NCBI GenBank assembly: GCA_963816725.1
Contig: CAWFMC010000005.1
Span: 248,001 to 312,000 of the forward strand
Direction of reading: 5' to 3'
Length of the DNA: 64,000 nucleotides
Source: CAVSUB01 sp963816725
Lineage (GTDB): Bacteria; Acidobacteriota; Vicinamibacteria; Vicinamibacterales; 2-12-FULL-66-21
Both the position numbers and the translations under genes were made by a program. The notes below the pieces were generated by a model. The model was not told where the DNA came from. It made no database searches and saw nothing but the letters and a program-made list of their open reading frames with translations. This document shows, piece by piece, positions 26,007 through 35,431 of the stretch (positions are counted from its first letter, which is position 1; every line of letters starts with the position of its first letter).

Positions 26007-27215
26007 ATGGAGTTTCGCTGCAGGCTCGGGACCCCGACCGGGGAGGTCATCGAGGGCGTTTACATCGCGGAGAACGAAGCCCGGCTGCGCCGGGAGTTCG
26101 ACGAGAAGGGGCTGCTCGTCCTCGGCGTGCGGCGCGCCGGCGGCTCCCGGCTCGCCACGCTCGCCCTGCCGCGCCGTTCCAAGGTCTCGACCCGCGAGTT
26201 CATCGTCTTCAACCAGGAGCTGGCGACACTGCTCAAGGCCGGGATGCCGCTCGTCCAGTCTCTCGACATCCTGCGCCGCCGGGTGCTGAATCCGGTCTTC
26301 AAGGCGGTGCTGGACGACGTGAGCGAGCGGGTCCGGGCCGGGAGCGCGCTGTCCGAGGCGTTCGATGCGCACGGGACGATGTTCCCCGGGGTCTATACGG
26401 CCTCGATTCTGGCGGGCGAGAAGAGCGGCAATCTCGAGCAGGTCATCCGGCGCTACGTCGCCTACGTAAAAGTCGTTGCGAGTGTCAGGCGCCGGACGAT
26501 CTCCGCTCTGGTCTACCCGGCAATCCTGATGGCGTTGTCGCTCGTGGTGGTGTCGATCATCATGCTGAAGGTGGTGCCCGCCTTCAGCGGGTTCTACGCC
26601 CAGTTCGGGCAGGAGCTGCCGCTGTCGACGCGGGTCATCGTCTCCCTCTCGGACTTCGCCGGGACGTACTTCCTGGCGCTGGTGGCCGGAGCGGCGCTGC
26701 TGGCGGGTGGCGTTTACCAATGGCTCCGGCGGCCGGGGGAGCGTGAACGCGTGGATCGGATGATGCTCCGGATTCCGGGTCTCGGCGGCATCGCGCAGAA
26801 ATTCGCCACCTCGCAGGCGGCCCGCACGCTGGCGACGCTGCTCGGCGGCGGCATCCCGCTGGTCAACGCCATCGACGTCGCGGCGCGGGCCATCCGCAAC
26901 CGTCACATGTCGCGGGAGCTGCGCACGGCGGCCCAGCAAGTACGGGAGGGCCGGGCACTGGCGCTCGCCCTGAGCGATCGCGGGACGTTCCCGGACGTCG
27001 CGATCAAGATGGTGGAAGTCGGCGAGTCGACCGGTGCGCTGCAGGAGATGTTGAACAGCCTCGCCGATTTCTACGACGAGGAGATCGAGACGAGTCTCGG
27101 GCGCTTCGTGACGCTGGTCGAGCCGATCCTGCTGATCATCATGGGCATGGTCATCGCCGGCCTGCTGCTGGCGTTGTATATGCCGCTCTTCAATCTCTCG
27201 AACGCGTTACGCTGA
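26007..27215 (+). CDS. gspF: Type II secretion/type IV pilus inner-membrane platform protein
   Basis: GspF/PilC is the polytopic inner-membrane platform on which the assembly ATPase acts to build the pseudopilus. The 402-residue protein has two T2SSF cytoplasmic domains, each with the family motif: FNQELATLLKAGMPLVQSLDIL near 70 and QAARTLATLLGGGIPLVNAI near 275. There are membrane helices around 170, 220 and 375. MVEVGESTGALQEML is conserved. ATG 26007 starts at the usual MEFRCRL-type N-terminus. It is the first gene of a gspF-gspE-pilMNOP-gspD operon. Confidence 0.94.
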   Translation: MEFRCRLGTPTGEVIEGVYIAENEARLRREFDEKGLLVLGVRRAGGSRLATLALPRRSKVSTREFIVFNQELATLLKAGMPLVQSLDILRRRVLNPVFKAVLDDVSERVRAGSALSEAFDAHGTMFPGVYTASILAGEKSGNLEQVIRRYVAYVKVVASVRRRTISALVYPAILMALSLVVVSIIMLKVVPAFSGFYAQFGQELPLSTRVIVSLSDFAGTYFLALVAGAALLAGGVYQWLRRPGERERVDRMMLRIPGLGGIAQKFATSQAARTLATLLGGGIPLVNAIDVAARAIRNRHMSRELRTAAQQVREGRALALALSDRGTFPDVAIKMVEVGESTGALQEMLNSLADFYDEEIETSLGRFVTLVEPILLIIMGMVIAGLLLALYMPLFNLSNALR

Positions 27216-27239
27216 GCGCATCCGCTTCCAAAGAACACC

Positions 27240-28901
27240 ATGGACGTACGCACCCCATCGCCGACCGCCACGGGAACGGCAGAGCTCTACGCGGACAGCC
27301 GCGAGATTACATCGGCTGACCGGCTGGGCGAGGTCGCCGCCGCGCGCCGCCTCGCGGAACGCTACCGGCTGGAGTTCGTGGATCTGACGCAGTTCAGCAT
27401 CGATCACGAGCTGTTCCGCAGCCTGCCGGCCGACCTGATGCTGCGCTACGGGTTCGTCCCGTATCGGCGCGACGGACGATCACTCGTCATCGTTGTCTCC
27501 GATCCCACCGATCTGCCGATGATCGACGAGGTCGCCGTGCAGCTCGCGGCCCCAATCCGGGTCGCAGTCGGGACGCGCTCGGCCATCGAGGCGCTGCTGA
27601 AGAAGAGCGAGAGCTCGCAGCGCGTGCTCGAGGAGGCGACCGAAAGCTTCAAGATCCAGCTTCTCCGCGAAGATGACGCCGGCGACGATCAGCTGACGGT
27701 TGACCGGCTGACCGCCGACTCCAGTCCGGTCATCCGACTGGTCGACACGACCATCTACTCGGCGATTCAGCGCCGCGCCAGTGACATCCACATCGAGACG
27801 CAGGACGACGCGGTCCACGTGAAGTACCGGATCGACGGCGTGCTGCAGCCGGCGATGCCGCCGATCGACAAGCGTCACCACAGCACGATCATCTCGCGCG
27901 TCAAGGTCATGGCGGAGCTCGACATCGCCGAGAAGCGGGTGCCCCAGGACGGCCGCTTCAAGCTCCGCCTGCCGGGCAAGACGATCGACTTCCGCGTCTC
28001 GGTGATGCCCAGCGTCCACGGTGAGGACGCGGTCATCCGCATCCTCGACAAGGAATCGCTCAGCGAGACCTTCCGCGAGCTGCGGCTCGACATCCTCGGG
28101 TTTCCCGAGCAGGAGCTGAAGCGGTTCCGGAAGTACATCGCCGAGCCGTACGGGATGGTCCTCGTCACCGGGCCGACCGGAAGCGGCAAGACCACCACGC
28201 TGTATGGCGCGCTGTCCGAGATCAAGTCGAGCGAGGACAAGATCGTCACCATCGAGGATCCGGTCGAGTACCAGCTGCGCGGCATCACCCAGATCCCGAT
28301 CAACGAGAAGAAGGGGCTGACGTTCGCGCGCGGCCTGCGCTCGATCCTGCGGCACGACCCCGACAAGATCATGGTCGGTGAGATCCGCGACCCGGAGACG
28401 GCACAGATCGCCATCCAGTCGGCGCTGACCGGCCACCTCGTGTTCACGACCGTGCACGCCAACAACGTCCTCGACGTGCTCGGCCGGTTCCTGAACATGG
28501 GTGTCGAGCCGTACCAGTTCGTGTCGGCGCTGAACTGCGTGCTGGCGCAACGGCTGGTGCGGAATACCTGCGTGCACTGCAAGCGGCTCGCGCCGCCGAC
28601 CGAACAGCAGCTGATCGAGTCCGGGCTCGTGCCCGGCGAGGAAGACACCAGCCAGTACGCCGAAGGGGCCGGCTGCATCGAATGCGGCGGCACCGGCTTC
28701 AAGGGGCGGACGGCGATCTGCGAGCTGCTCGATCTGTCGGACAACATCCGGGAGATGATCCTGGCCCGCCGCCCGTCCTCGGAGATCAAGAAGGCGGCGC
28801 GCGCGGAAGGCATGCGATTCTTGCGCGAATCGGCGCTGGAACGGGTCCGCAACGGCAGTACGACCCTGCGCGAGATCAACAAGGTGACCTTCGTCGAATG
28901 A
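27240..28901 (+). CDS. gspE: Type II secretion/pilus assembly ATPase
   Basis: GspE/PilB hydrolyses ATP to drive pseudopilus extension. The 553-residue protein has the N-terminal T2SSE_N domain (about 1-150), then the ATPase with Walker A GPTGSGKTTT, the Asp box around TIEDPVEYQ, Walker B DPDKIMVGEIRDPETA and the HANN His box. A zinc-binding CVHCKRL...CIECGGTGF tetra-Cys module is intact. It starts 24 bases after gspF, and its TGA overlaps the pilM ATG (ATGA). No retraction ATPase (PilT) is present in the window, which favours a secretion role. Confidence 0.95.
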   Translation: MDVRTPSPTATGTAELYADSREITSADRLGEVAAARRLAERYRLEFVDLTQFSIDHELFRSLPADLMLRYGFVPYRRDGRSLVIVVSDPTDLPMIDEVAVQLAAPIRVAVGTRSAIEALLKKSESSQRVLEEATESFKIQLLREDDAGDDQLTVDRLTADSSPVIRLVDTTIYSAIQRRASDIHIETQDDAVHVKYRIDGVLQPAMPPIDKRHHSTIISRVKVMAELDIAEKRVPQDGRFKLRLPGKTIDFRVSVMPSVHGEDAVIRILDKESLSETFRELRLDILGFPEQELKRFRKYIAEPYGMVLVTGPTGSGKTTTLYGALSEIKSSEDKIVTIEDPVEYQLRGITQIPINEKKGLTFARGLRSILRHDPDKIMVGEIRDPETAQIAIQSALTGHLVFTTVHANNVLDVLGRFLNMGVEPYQFVSALNCVLAQRLVRNTCVHCKRLAPPTEQQLIESGLVPGEEDTSQYAEGAGCIECGGTGFKGRTAICELLDLSDNIREMILARRPSSEIKKAARAEGMRFLRESALERVRNGSTTLREINKVTFVE

Positions 28902-29878
28902 GCCCGCACACCCCCTCGGGCAGCGCCCGTCGTCCCGCCTGGCTGGCCAGCCCGCCGCCGACGACGGCGCTGGAGATCTCGTCGCGCCGGGTGGCCGCGG
29001 TCGGGATCACGGGCCAGGGCTCGGGACTGGCGGTCGCCGGGTACGGCAGCGCCGATTTGCCCGATGGGGCAGTGGAGCCGCAGCTGAACGGCGTCAACGT
29101 GCACGACCCGGCGGCGCTGGCCGCGGCCATCGGCACGGCGCTCGGAAGCATCTCGCCGCGGCCGAAGCGCGTTGCGCTGGTGCTGCCGGACACCATCGCC
29201 AAGGTGTCATTGATCCGGTTCGAGAAGGCCCCCGAGCGCGTCCAGGATCTGGATCAACTGATTCGCTGGCAGGTGCGGAAGGCGGCGCCGTTCCACCTGG
29301 AAGATGCGCAGCTCGCCTGGATCCCGGGTGCCGCTGTCGACGGCGCTGGCCGCGAGTACATCGTCACCGTCGCCCGGCGCGATGTCGTCGCCTCGTACGA
29401 GCGCGCGTGCGCGGCGGCAGGCGTCTACGCCGGGTTGGTCGATCTTGCAAGCTTCAACCTGATGAACACCGTCCTGGCGACGTCGCCGGCGGCGGCCGGC
29501 GACTGGCTGCTGGTGCACGTGGGCGACGACTACGCCACGCTCGCGGTGGTCCGGGGACAGGATCTGGTCTTTTTTCGCAATCGCAGCGAGGGCGGTGTCG
29601 AGGAGCTCACGGACCTCGTCCACCAGACGGCGATGTATCACGAGGACCGTCTTGGCGGGGGCGGGTTTTCGCGCGTGGTGATTGCCGGTGCGGCGCGGCG
29701 CGGCGCCGACGAAGCCGAGCTGATGCGCCGGCGCCTCGAGGATCGGTTGCAGTCGAAGGTCGAGCCGATCGACTTCCGGACCGCCGTCCCGATTCGCGAC
29801 CGCATCGCCGCGAGTCCCGACCTGCTCGATTCACTGGCGCCGGGACTCGGGATTCTCCTTCGTGAGAGGGTCGCGTGA
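28898..29878 (+). CDS. pilM: PilM-like actin-fold pilus alignment protein
   Basis: PilM is a cytoplasmic actin-like protein that binds the N-terminus of PilN and links the assembly ATPase to the inner-membrane alignment complex. The 326 residues match the fold: TALEISSRRVAAVGI at the start, RWQVRKAAPFHLEDAQ, DLASFNLMN and HVGDDYATLAVVRGQDLVFFR. ATG 28898 overlaps the gspE stop. In classical type II systems this role is filled by GspL, so its presence makes the operon a hybrid. Confidence 0.88.
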   Translation: MSPHTPSGSARRPAWLASPPPTTALEISSRRVAAVGITGQGSGLAVAGYGSADLPDGAVEPQLNGVNVHDPAALAAAIGTALGSISPRPKRVALVLPDTIAKVSLIRFEKAPERVQDLDQLIRWQVRKAAPFHLEDAQLAWIPGAAVDGAGREYIVTVARRDVVASYERACAAAGVYAGLVDLASFNLMNTVLATSPAAAGDWLLVHVGDDYATLAVVRGQDLVFFRNRSEGGVEELTDLVHQTAMYHEDRLGGGGFSRVVIAGAARRGADEAELMRRRLEDRLQSKVEPIDFRTAVPIRDRIAASPDLLDSLAPGLGILLRERVA

Positions 29879-29967
29879 TCGTCGGCTCCCGGATCGCGAC
29901 GCGCGCGGGCGGCAACGCGGGCCTCCTCCCGCGACTCGGTGGCATCTCGATCGAGGTGCAGGCGTAG
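29875..29967 (+). CDS. Possible 30-codon coupled mini-ORF between pilM and pilN
   Basis: A GTG at 29875 overlaps the pilM stop (GTGA) and opens a 30-codon frame whose TAG overlaps the pilN GTG by one base (TAGTG). The peptide (VIVGSRIATRAGG... ending SIEVQA) matches no family I know. It may exist only to carry ribosomes from pilM to pilN, or be chance. Confidence 0.25.
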   Translation: MIVGSRIATRAGGNAGLLPRLGGISIEVQA

Positions 29968-30677
29968 TGCTGCGCACCAACCTCTCCACCCGGCCGTTTT
30001 ACAACGAACGGGTCGTGCACCTGCTGATCGCGCTGGCCGGCGTCATCGTGCTGACTGTCACGATGTTCAACGTGCTGCAGGTGATTCAGCTGTCGCGGCA
30101 CAACACGGAGCTGGCGACGCTCATCGGCCACGATCGGTCCGAGGCCGAGCGGCTGACCCGGGACGCCGCCCGGATCCGCCGTGGCATCAACCAGAAGGAG
30201 CTGGTAGGGGTGGCCGCGGCTGCACGCGAAGCCAACGCCTTGATCGACCAGCGCACCTTCTCGTGGACGGCGTTCTTCAACGACCTGGAGGCGACGCTGC
30301 CGCCCGACGTCATGATCGTCTCCGTCCGCCCGGCAGTCGATCGCGGCGCCACCCGCATCAGTCTGACGGTGATCGGCCGCACCGCCGAGGACATCGACGA
30401 GTTCATCGAAAAACTCGAAGCCACCGGCGACTTCGAGTCGATTCTCGCCAAGCAGAGCGATCGGACCGACGATGGACTGAATCGCGCAGTGCTGGAGGCC
30501 GAGTACGTGCCCTCGCATAGCGAGGTGGCGGCTCCCTCGACCCCGGCGGCCGCGCCCGCCGGATCGACCGCGCCCCCGGCGGCTGCGCCGGCGGGGAAGC
30601 CTGAAACCAAGCCACAACCCGGGCCCGCACCCGCCGGTCGGGCCGGGAACGCCGCGCCGCCAGGAGGCCGGTCGTGA
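29967..30677 (+). CDS. pilN: PilN-like inner-membrane alignment protein
   Basis: PilN is a bitopic membrane protein that pairs with PilO. The 236-residue protein starts LRTNLSTRPFYNERVVHLL, the conserved PilN motif that binds PilM, followed by one membrane helix (about 15-38), a coiled coil and a ferredoxin-like periplasmic domain (TFSWTAFFNDLEATLPPDV). The last 55 residues are a Pro/Ala-rich tail. GTG 29967 is chosen because the PilN motif starts there and GAGGTG lies 8 bases upstream. Confidence 0.88.
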   Translation: MLRTNLSTRPFYNERVVHLLIALAGVIVLTVTMFNVLQVIQLSRHNTELATLIGHDRSEAERLTRDAARIRRGINQKELVGVAAAAREANALIDQRTFSWTAFFNDLEATLPPDVMIVSVRPAVDRGATRISLTVIGRTAEDIDEFIEKLEATGDFESILAKQSDRTDDGLNRAVLEAEYVPSHSEVAAPSTPAAAPAGSTAPPAAAPAGKPETKPQPGPAPAGRAGNAAPPGGRS

Positions 30678-31249
30678 GCCTGCGGCAGCGCATCCTCGAG
30701 GAGAAGCGTCGGCTGATCTACCCGGTGGTGACGGTGTTGCTGCTCAACGTCGGGTTGTACCTGGCCGTGATCTACCCGTTGTCGATGAAGGTGACCGCGA
30801 ACGAGCAGTCGGCGCAGGTGGCGCGGGATGCCGCGAACGCCGCCCGGCGCGAGTACGAGGCGGCGCGCAATACGGTGAGCGGCAAGGCCGCGGCGGACGC
30901 GGAGCTGAAGAAGTTCTATAGCGAAGTGCTGCCGCCCGACGTCAGCGCGGCGCAGCGCGTCACCTATCTGAAGATTCAGCAGCTGGCGCAGAAGAGCAAC
31001 GTCACCTACGAGCGCGCCTCGAACGAGGTCACGCGCGATCAGGACAGCACCCTCGGCAAGCTGTCGACCACGGTGACCCTCTCCGGGCAATATCGCGACA
31101 TCCGCAACTTCATCCATCAGCTGGAGACCGCCCCCGAGTTCCTGATTCTCGAGACGGTGGCACTCTCGCAGGGAGCGGAGAAGACGTCGGCGTTGGCGGT
31201 GACGGTGAAGGTCTCCATCTATTATCAGGCCGGCGCGAATGGCAACTGA
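30674..31249 (+). CDS. pilO: PilO-like inner-membrane alignment protein
   Basis: The 191-residue protein has a short cytoplasmic start, one membrane helix (PVVTVLLLNVGLYLAVIYPL), a coiled coil (about 45-75) and a periplasmic ferredoxin-like domain with VTLSGQYRDIRNFIHQLETAPEFL, typical of PilO. Its GTG overlaps the pilN stop (GTGA), and its own end overlaps the next start by 11 bases. It should form a heterodimer with PilN and contact the PilP-like protein. Confidence 0.88.
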   Translation: MSLRQRILEEKRRLIYPVVTVLLLNVGLYLAVIYPLSMKVTANEQSAQVARDAANAARREYEAARNTVSGKAAADAELKKFYSEVLPPDVSAAQRVTYLKIQQLAQKSNVTYERASNEVTRDQDSTLGKLSTTVTLSGQYRDIRNFIHQLETAPEFLILETVALSQGAEKTSALAVTVKVSIYYQAGANGN

Positions 31250-31820
31250 GGAGGCAGTCGCTTCGACCCGGCCGCGGGCGTGGCTGTTGATCCTGCTGGG
31301 CCTCGCCGCCATCGCGCTGATCGCGAGCTGGATGTGGCCGTCGGCGTCGGCCAGCCCCGGGTCGCCTGCGTCTAACCAGACGCGACCTCCGGCTCGGCGT
31401 GGCGAGGCAGCGGTGGACCCCTCGGATCTGGACGTCAAGCTGGAGTCGCTGCAGGCGGCCCGCCCCGAGACAGGGCCGGTGGAGCGGAATCCGTTCCGGT
31501 TTCAACCGAAGCCGCCGCCGCCCGCGCCCCCGGCGCCAGCGCCGGCTCCGATGCCGCCGGTCAACACCGGGCCGCCGCCACCGCCGCCCGGACCACCGCC
31601 GCCGCCGCCGATTCCGCTCAAGTTCATCGGGATCGTGGAGAAGCAGGGGTTCAAGGTCGCGGCGCTGAGCGATTGCCGCGTCACCTATTACGGCAGCGAA
31701 GGGGAAGTCATCGACGGGCGCTACCGCTTGGTCCGGATCGGCATCGAGTCGCTGGTGATCGAATACGTCGACGGGCGCGGGCGCACGACCGTCCGCCTGG
31801 AAGGGTGCCCGCCGCGCTGA
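31239..31820 (+). CDS. PilP/GspC-like periplasmic linker protein with poly-proline hinge
   Basis: The 193-residue protein has an N-terminal membrane anchor (AWLLILLGLAAIALIASWMWP), then a proline-dominated stretch near 88-128. A small beta domain (IPLKFIGIVEKQGFKVAALS... YRLVRIGIESLVIEYVDGRG) matches the HR/PilP fold that docks on secretin N-domains. Its position between pilO and the secretin gene supports this job. It has a helical anchor, whereas PilP is usually a lipoprotein, which makes it more GspC-like. Confidence 0.75.
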   Translation: MATEEAVASTRPRAWLLILLGLAAIALIASWMWPSASASPGSPASNQTRPPARRGEAAVDPSDLDVKLESLQAARPETGPVERNPFRFQPKPPPPAPPAPAPAPMPPVNTGPPPPPPGPPPPPPIPLKFIGIVEKQGFKVAALSDCRVTYYGSEGEVIDGRYRLVRIGIESLVIEYVDGRGRTTVRLEGCPPR

Positions 31821-31888
31821 GGCGGTCCGCGACATCGATCTCTCGCCTGCCCGCCACGCGGGCGGCCACCTTGAATGGAGTGCCGGGG

Positions 31889-34411
31889 TTGAAACAGAGG
31901 CTGGTTGGACTGATCGTGCTCGCAGCGTTCGTGTCGGGCTGCGCCGCCGGACATGCGTTCCGTCAAGGGCAGGAGTCGGCCAGGTCCGGCGACTGGGACA
32001 CGGCGGTGACTCACTTCACCAAGGCCGTGCAGGAGGACCCCGACAACGCCGAGTACAAGATCTCGCTCGAGCGCGCGATGCAAAGCGCCGCCCGGGACCA
32101 CATCAGCCGGGCACACGAGCTGGAATTGAAGGATCAACTAGACGGCGCGCTGCTGGAATATCGCAAGGCGCTCGACATGGACGCGACCAACCGGCTGGCC
32201 GAATCCCGTGCCGCGGAGCTGGAGCGGACCATCCGCGATCGGATCGAGAAGAGCCGGCCGAAGCCGCCGATCGACGCGTTGCGCCAGCAGGCCCGGGCCC
32301 AGTCGCAGCCACTGCTCAATCCGGCCAACCGCGAACCGCTGCGGGTCACGTTCAACAACTCCAGCCTGCGCGACGTCTTGACGACGCTCGGTGAGTTGAG
32401 CGGCATCAGCGTCCAGTTCGACCGGCAGTTCTTCACCGACGCGACGGTGTCGGTACGGCTCGAGGGCGTGACGATCGAGCAGGCACTGCAGCAGGTGCTC
32501 TCAGCCAACGGCCACTTCTACAAGGTCCTCAACCAGAACACGATCATCGTCGCCCAGGACAACCCGCAGGCGCACGCGAAGTACGACGAGCTGGTCGTGC
32601 GGGTGTTCTATCTGTCGCACTCGGACCCGACCGAAATCTCCCAGATTCTCAACACGGTCCTGCGCATCCCGACCGCACCGCAGCCGGCGATCTTCCCGAA
32701 CAAGACCGCCAACACCCTGACCGTCCGCGGCACGGCGACGATGGTCGATGTCATCGACCGGGTCATTCGGGCCAACGACCGGCCGCGTGCCGAAGTTGTC
32801 GTCGACGTGCAGATCCTCGAGGTCAATCGCGCGCGGACGAAAGAGTTCGGGCTCAACCTGAATAACTATGCCCTCGGACTGACGTTTTCACCCGAGGTCG
32901 CGCCGCCGAACACCACCGGCCCGATCCCGCCGACCGGGCCGCCGCCGTTCAACCTGAACACGATCAGCCAGGGGATCAGCACGGCCGACTTCTACCTGAC
33001 CGTGCCGACCGCGGCCGTCCGCTTCCTCGAGAACGACACGCATACGAAGCAGATTGCCAAGCCGCAGCTGCGCGGCGCCGAAGGCACGGAGATGACCCTC
33101 AACCTTGGCGAGGAGATTCCGGTCATCTCGACGGTGTTCGGCGCGGCGGTATCCGGCGGGTTCGCGAGCATCCCGCAATCGTCGTTCAACTACCGCCCGG
33201 TCGGCGTGAACATCGCGATGACGCCGCGGGTCACCTATGAAGGGGAAGTCATCCTCGATCTGACGGTCGAGAGCAGCACGCTCGGCGCCAACATCAGCGT
33301 CGCCGGCCAGGAAGTGCCGTCGTTCGGATCGCGGAAGGTCAAGACGCGGCTGCGCCTGCGTGAAGGGGAGTCGAACCTGCTCGCCGGCCTCCTGAAGGAC
33401 GATCAACGGAAATCGTTGACCGGGTTCCCCGGCGTGATTCGCGTCCCGGTGCTGCGCTCGCTGTTCGGTTCCACTGCCGACACCATCAACCAGACCGACA
33501 TCGTCATGCTCCTGACGCCGCATATCGTGCGGACGCACGATCTCACCGCCGACGACCTCGCGCCGATCTACATCGGCACGCAGGGCAACGTCGGCCTGTC
33601 GGGGCCGCCACCGCTGATCGCGCCGGTACCCGAAGAGCCGACCGCGCCGGCCACGACTCCGGCCCCGGCCCCGTCGTCGGCGATTCCGGGTGTCCCGCCG
33701 CCTGGGCCTGCGCGTCCGCCGGTCGCGGCGGCTCCTGGCGTGCCACCCAGCAATCCGCCCGTGCCGCCGGGAACGTCCGCGGTGCCGAACTTCCCCCCGC
33801 CGCCGCCGACGCCACCGGCGGCCGCGGCGCCACCACCGGCCGCGCCTGCTACGCCCCCCGCGGCGACAGCGCCCGGCGCGGTGCCCGGGGCGGTGACCCC
33901 GCCGGCCGCGGAGCCGACTGCAACGGCACCAGCTGGCGCGCCGCCGCGTGACGTCACCCAGCCGCCGCCGGCCCCGGCCGCCGGCGCGCCGGGGTCGGCC
34001 CCGACACAGGTCATCATCACTGCGCCGCCCGAGATGCGCATCGCGAGCGGGCCGTCGACGGTGCCGCTGTCGGTCAACAACGGGTCGCGCCTGTCGACGA
34101 TGACCCTGACGGTGACCTACAACCCGAACGTCCTGCGCGCGCGCAGCGTGCAGGAAGGCACGTTCATGCGCCAGGGCGGCGTGACCGCGAGCTTCACACC
34201 GCGGATCGACGCCGTCGCCGGCCGGGTGGACATCGCGATCACGCGCAGCGGCGACCAGGCCGGGGCGTCCGGCACGGGCCTGCTCGCGGCGCTGCTGTTC
34301 GACGCCGTCGGCACCGGCAGTTCGACGATCCAGGTCTCCGGCGTCGCCAACACGCCGGAAGGGACCCCGATCGTCCTCCAGTTCGGGCCGGCCACGGTGA
34401 CGGTGCGATAG
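31889..34411 (+). CDS. gspD: Secretin (GspD/PilQ-like) lipoprotein with C-terminal cohesin-like domain
   Basis: This is the outer-membrane pore of the secretion/pilus system. The 840-residue protein starts with a lipoprotein signal (VLAAFVSGCAAG), then TPR-like helices (about 20-135). N-domains follow (NNSSLRDVLTTLGELSGISVQF; NTLTVRGTATMVDVIDRVI), and then the secretin beta-barrel core, with VEVNRARTKEFGLNL-type sequence and FPGVIRVPVLRSLFGSTADTINQTDIVMLLTPHI. After a Pro/Ala-rich linker of about 110 residues comes a domain of about 135 residues (MTLTVTYNPNVLRARSVQEG...VANTPEGTPIVLQ). It resembles the cohesin fold. TTG 31889 is preferred because GGAG is 8 bases upstream and the signal starts there. 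The open frame extends upstream over pilP without sense. Confidence 0.9.
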   Translation: MKQRLVGLIVLAAFVSGCAAGHAFRQGQESARSGDWDTAVTHFTKAVQEDPDNAEYKISLERAMQSAARDHISRAHELELKDQLDGALLEYRKALDMDATNRLAESRAAELERTIRDRIEKSRPKPPIDALRQQARAQSQPLLNPANREPLRVTFNNSSLRDVLTTLGELSGISVQFDRQFFTDATVSVRLEGVTIEQALQQVLSANGHFYKVLNQNTIIVAQDNPQAHAKYDELVVRVFYLSHSDPTEISQILNTVLRIPTAPQPAIFPNKTANTLTVRGTATMVDVIDRVIRANDRPRAEVVVDVQILEVNRARTKEFGLNLNNYALGLTFSPEVAPPNTTGPIPPTGPPPFNLNTISQGISTADFYLTVPTAAVRFLENDTHTKQIAKPQLRGAEGTEMTLNLGEEIPVISTVFGAAVSGGFASIPQSSFNYRPVGVNIAMTPRVTYEGEVILDLTVESSTLGANISVAGQEVPSFGSRKVKTRLRLREGESNLLAGLLKDDQRKSLTGFPGVIRVPVLRSLFGSTADTINQTDIVMLLTPHIVRTHDLTADDLAPIYIGTQGNVGLSGPPPLIAPVPEEPTAPATTPAPAPSSAIPGVPPPGPARPPVAAAPGVPPSNPPVPPGTSAVPNFPPPPPTPPAAAAPPPAAPATPPAATAPGAVPGAVTPPAAEPTATAPAGAPPRDVTQPPPAPAAGAPGSAPTQVIITAPPEMRIASGPSTVPLSVNNGSRLSTMTLTVTYNPNVLRARSVQEGTFMRQGGVTASFTPRIDAVAGRVDIAITRSGDQAGASGTGLLAALLFDAVGTGSSTIQVSGVANTPEGTPIVLQFGPATVTVR

Positions 34412-34416
34412 AAGCG

Positions 34417-34938
34417 ATGTTGATGATGCGCGTGGCGCTCGCGACACGACGCCGGCTCCCGGCTGCCAGCACAGGCCGTGAGCGCGGCTTCACGTTCATT
34501 GAGCTGCTCGTCGTCACGACCATCCTGATCATCCTTGCATCGGCGATCATGCCGTTGACCCGCGTGACACTGCAGCGCGAGCGCGAGGGGGAATTGCGGC
34601 GGGCACTGCGCGAGATGCGCACCGCCATCGATCGCTACAAGGATGCGGTCGACACCGGGCAGATCGGTGCCACCGACGTGAAGGCCGGCAGCGAAGGGTA
34701 CCCGCCGGATCTCGAGACCTTGGTCGAGGGCGTCTCGAAGGCCAACGACGCGTCCGGGGTCAAGCTCAAGTTCCTGCGCCGGGTGCCGCTCGATCCGCTG
34801 ACCCACTCGACGGAGTGGGGCCTGCGGTCGTACCAGGACAAGCCGGACTCATCGAGTTGGGGCGGGCAGAATGTCTACGACGTCTATTCGAAAGCCGAAG
34901 GCACGGCGCTCGACGGGACGAAGTACCGCGAATGGTAA
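34417..34938 (+). CDS. Type II secretion pseudopilin, GspG-like (first copy)
   Basis: The 173-residue protein has a prepilin leader cut between Gly and Phe in ERGFTFIELLVVTTILIILA, with the usual Glu at mature position 5. A GspG-like globular domain follows, rich in YPPDLETLVEGV, RRVPLDPLT and WGLRSY, the major-pseudopilin signatures. It begins 5 bases after the secretin gene and should be processed by a prepilin peptidase not encoded in the window. Confidence 0.9.
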   Translation: MLMMRVALATRRRLPAASTGRERGFTFIELLVVTTILIILASAIMPLTRVTLQREREGELRRALREMRTAIDRYKDAVDTGQIGATDVKAGSEGYPPDLETLVEGVSKANDASGVKLKFLRRVPLDPLTHSTEWGLRSYQDKPDSSSWGGQNVYDVYSKAEGTALDGTKYREW

Positions 34939-34993
34939 GGATCCGGCAGCAGACATGTCTCCGGTCGGGATCCGCAACAAGGAGAGCCAGACG

Positions 34994-35431
34994 ATGGCCA
35001 GCACGCAACGGTCGTCGATGACGTCCACGACAGCCAGAAGCGGCCGCGGCGAACGCGGGTTCACGCTGATCGAGCTGCTGGTGGTCTTGTCGCTGATCTC
35101 GATCCTTGCGGCGATGGGGATGGTCCAGCATAGGAACTCTGTCCTCAAGGCTCAGGAGGCGACCCTGCGCACCGACCTGTTCCACATGCGGGATGCGATC
35201 GATCAGTACTTCGCGGACAAGGGTAAGTATCCGGAGTCGCTCGACGCCCTGGTGACGGACAACTACCTGCGCAAGATTCCCGCGGATCCAATCACCGGGA
35301 AGGCCGACACGTGGCAGACGGTTCCAGCGGAGCCCGACCCGAGCAACCCGAGCGCGGAGCCCGGGGTCTACAACGTCAAGAGTGGAGCCAGCGGCACCGG
35401 TCTCGACGGTACGGCGTACGCCGACTACTGA
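34994..35431 (+). CDS. Type II secretion pseudopilin, GspG-like (second copy)
   Basis: The 145-residue protein has the prepilin cleavage and helix motif RGFTLIELLVVLSLISILAAMG with Glu5 present, followed by a GspG core (YFADKGKYPESLDALV, NYLRKIPADPITGKADTW). ATG 34994 is supported by AAGGAG 9 bases upstream; the longer frame from 34871 overlaps the first pseudopilin. Two GspG-like genes in tandem suggest one major and one minor subunit, but which is which cannot be read from the sequence. Confidence 0.9.
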   Translation: MASTQRSSMTSTTARSGRGERGFTLIELLVVLSLISILAAMGMVQHRNSVLKAQEATLRTDLFHMRDAIDQYFADKGKYPESLDALVTDNYLRKIPADPITGKADTWQTVPAEPDPSNPSAEPGVYNVKSGASGTGLDGTAYADY

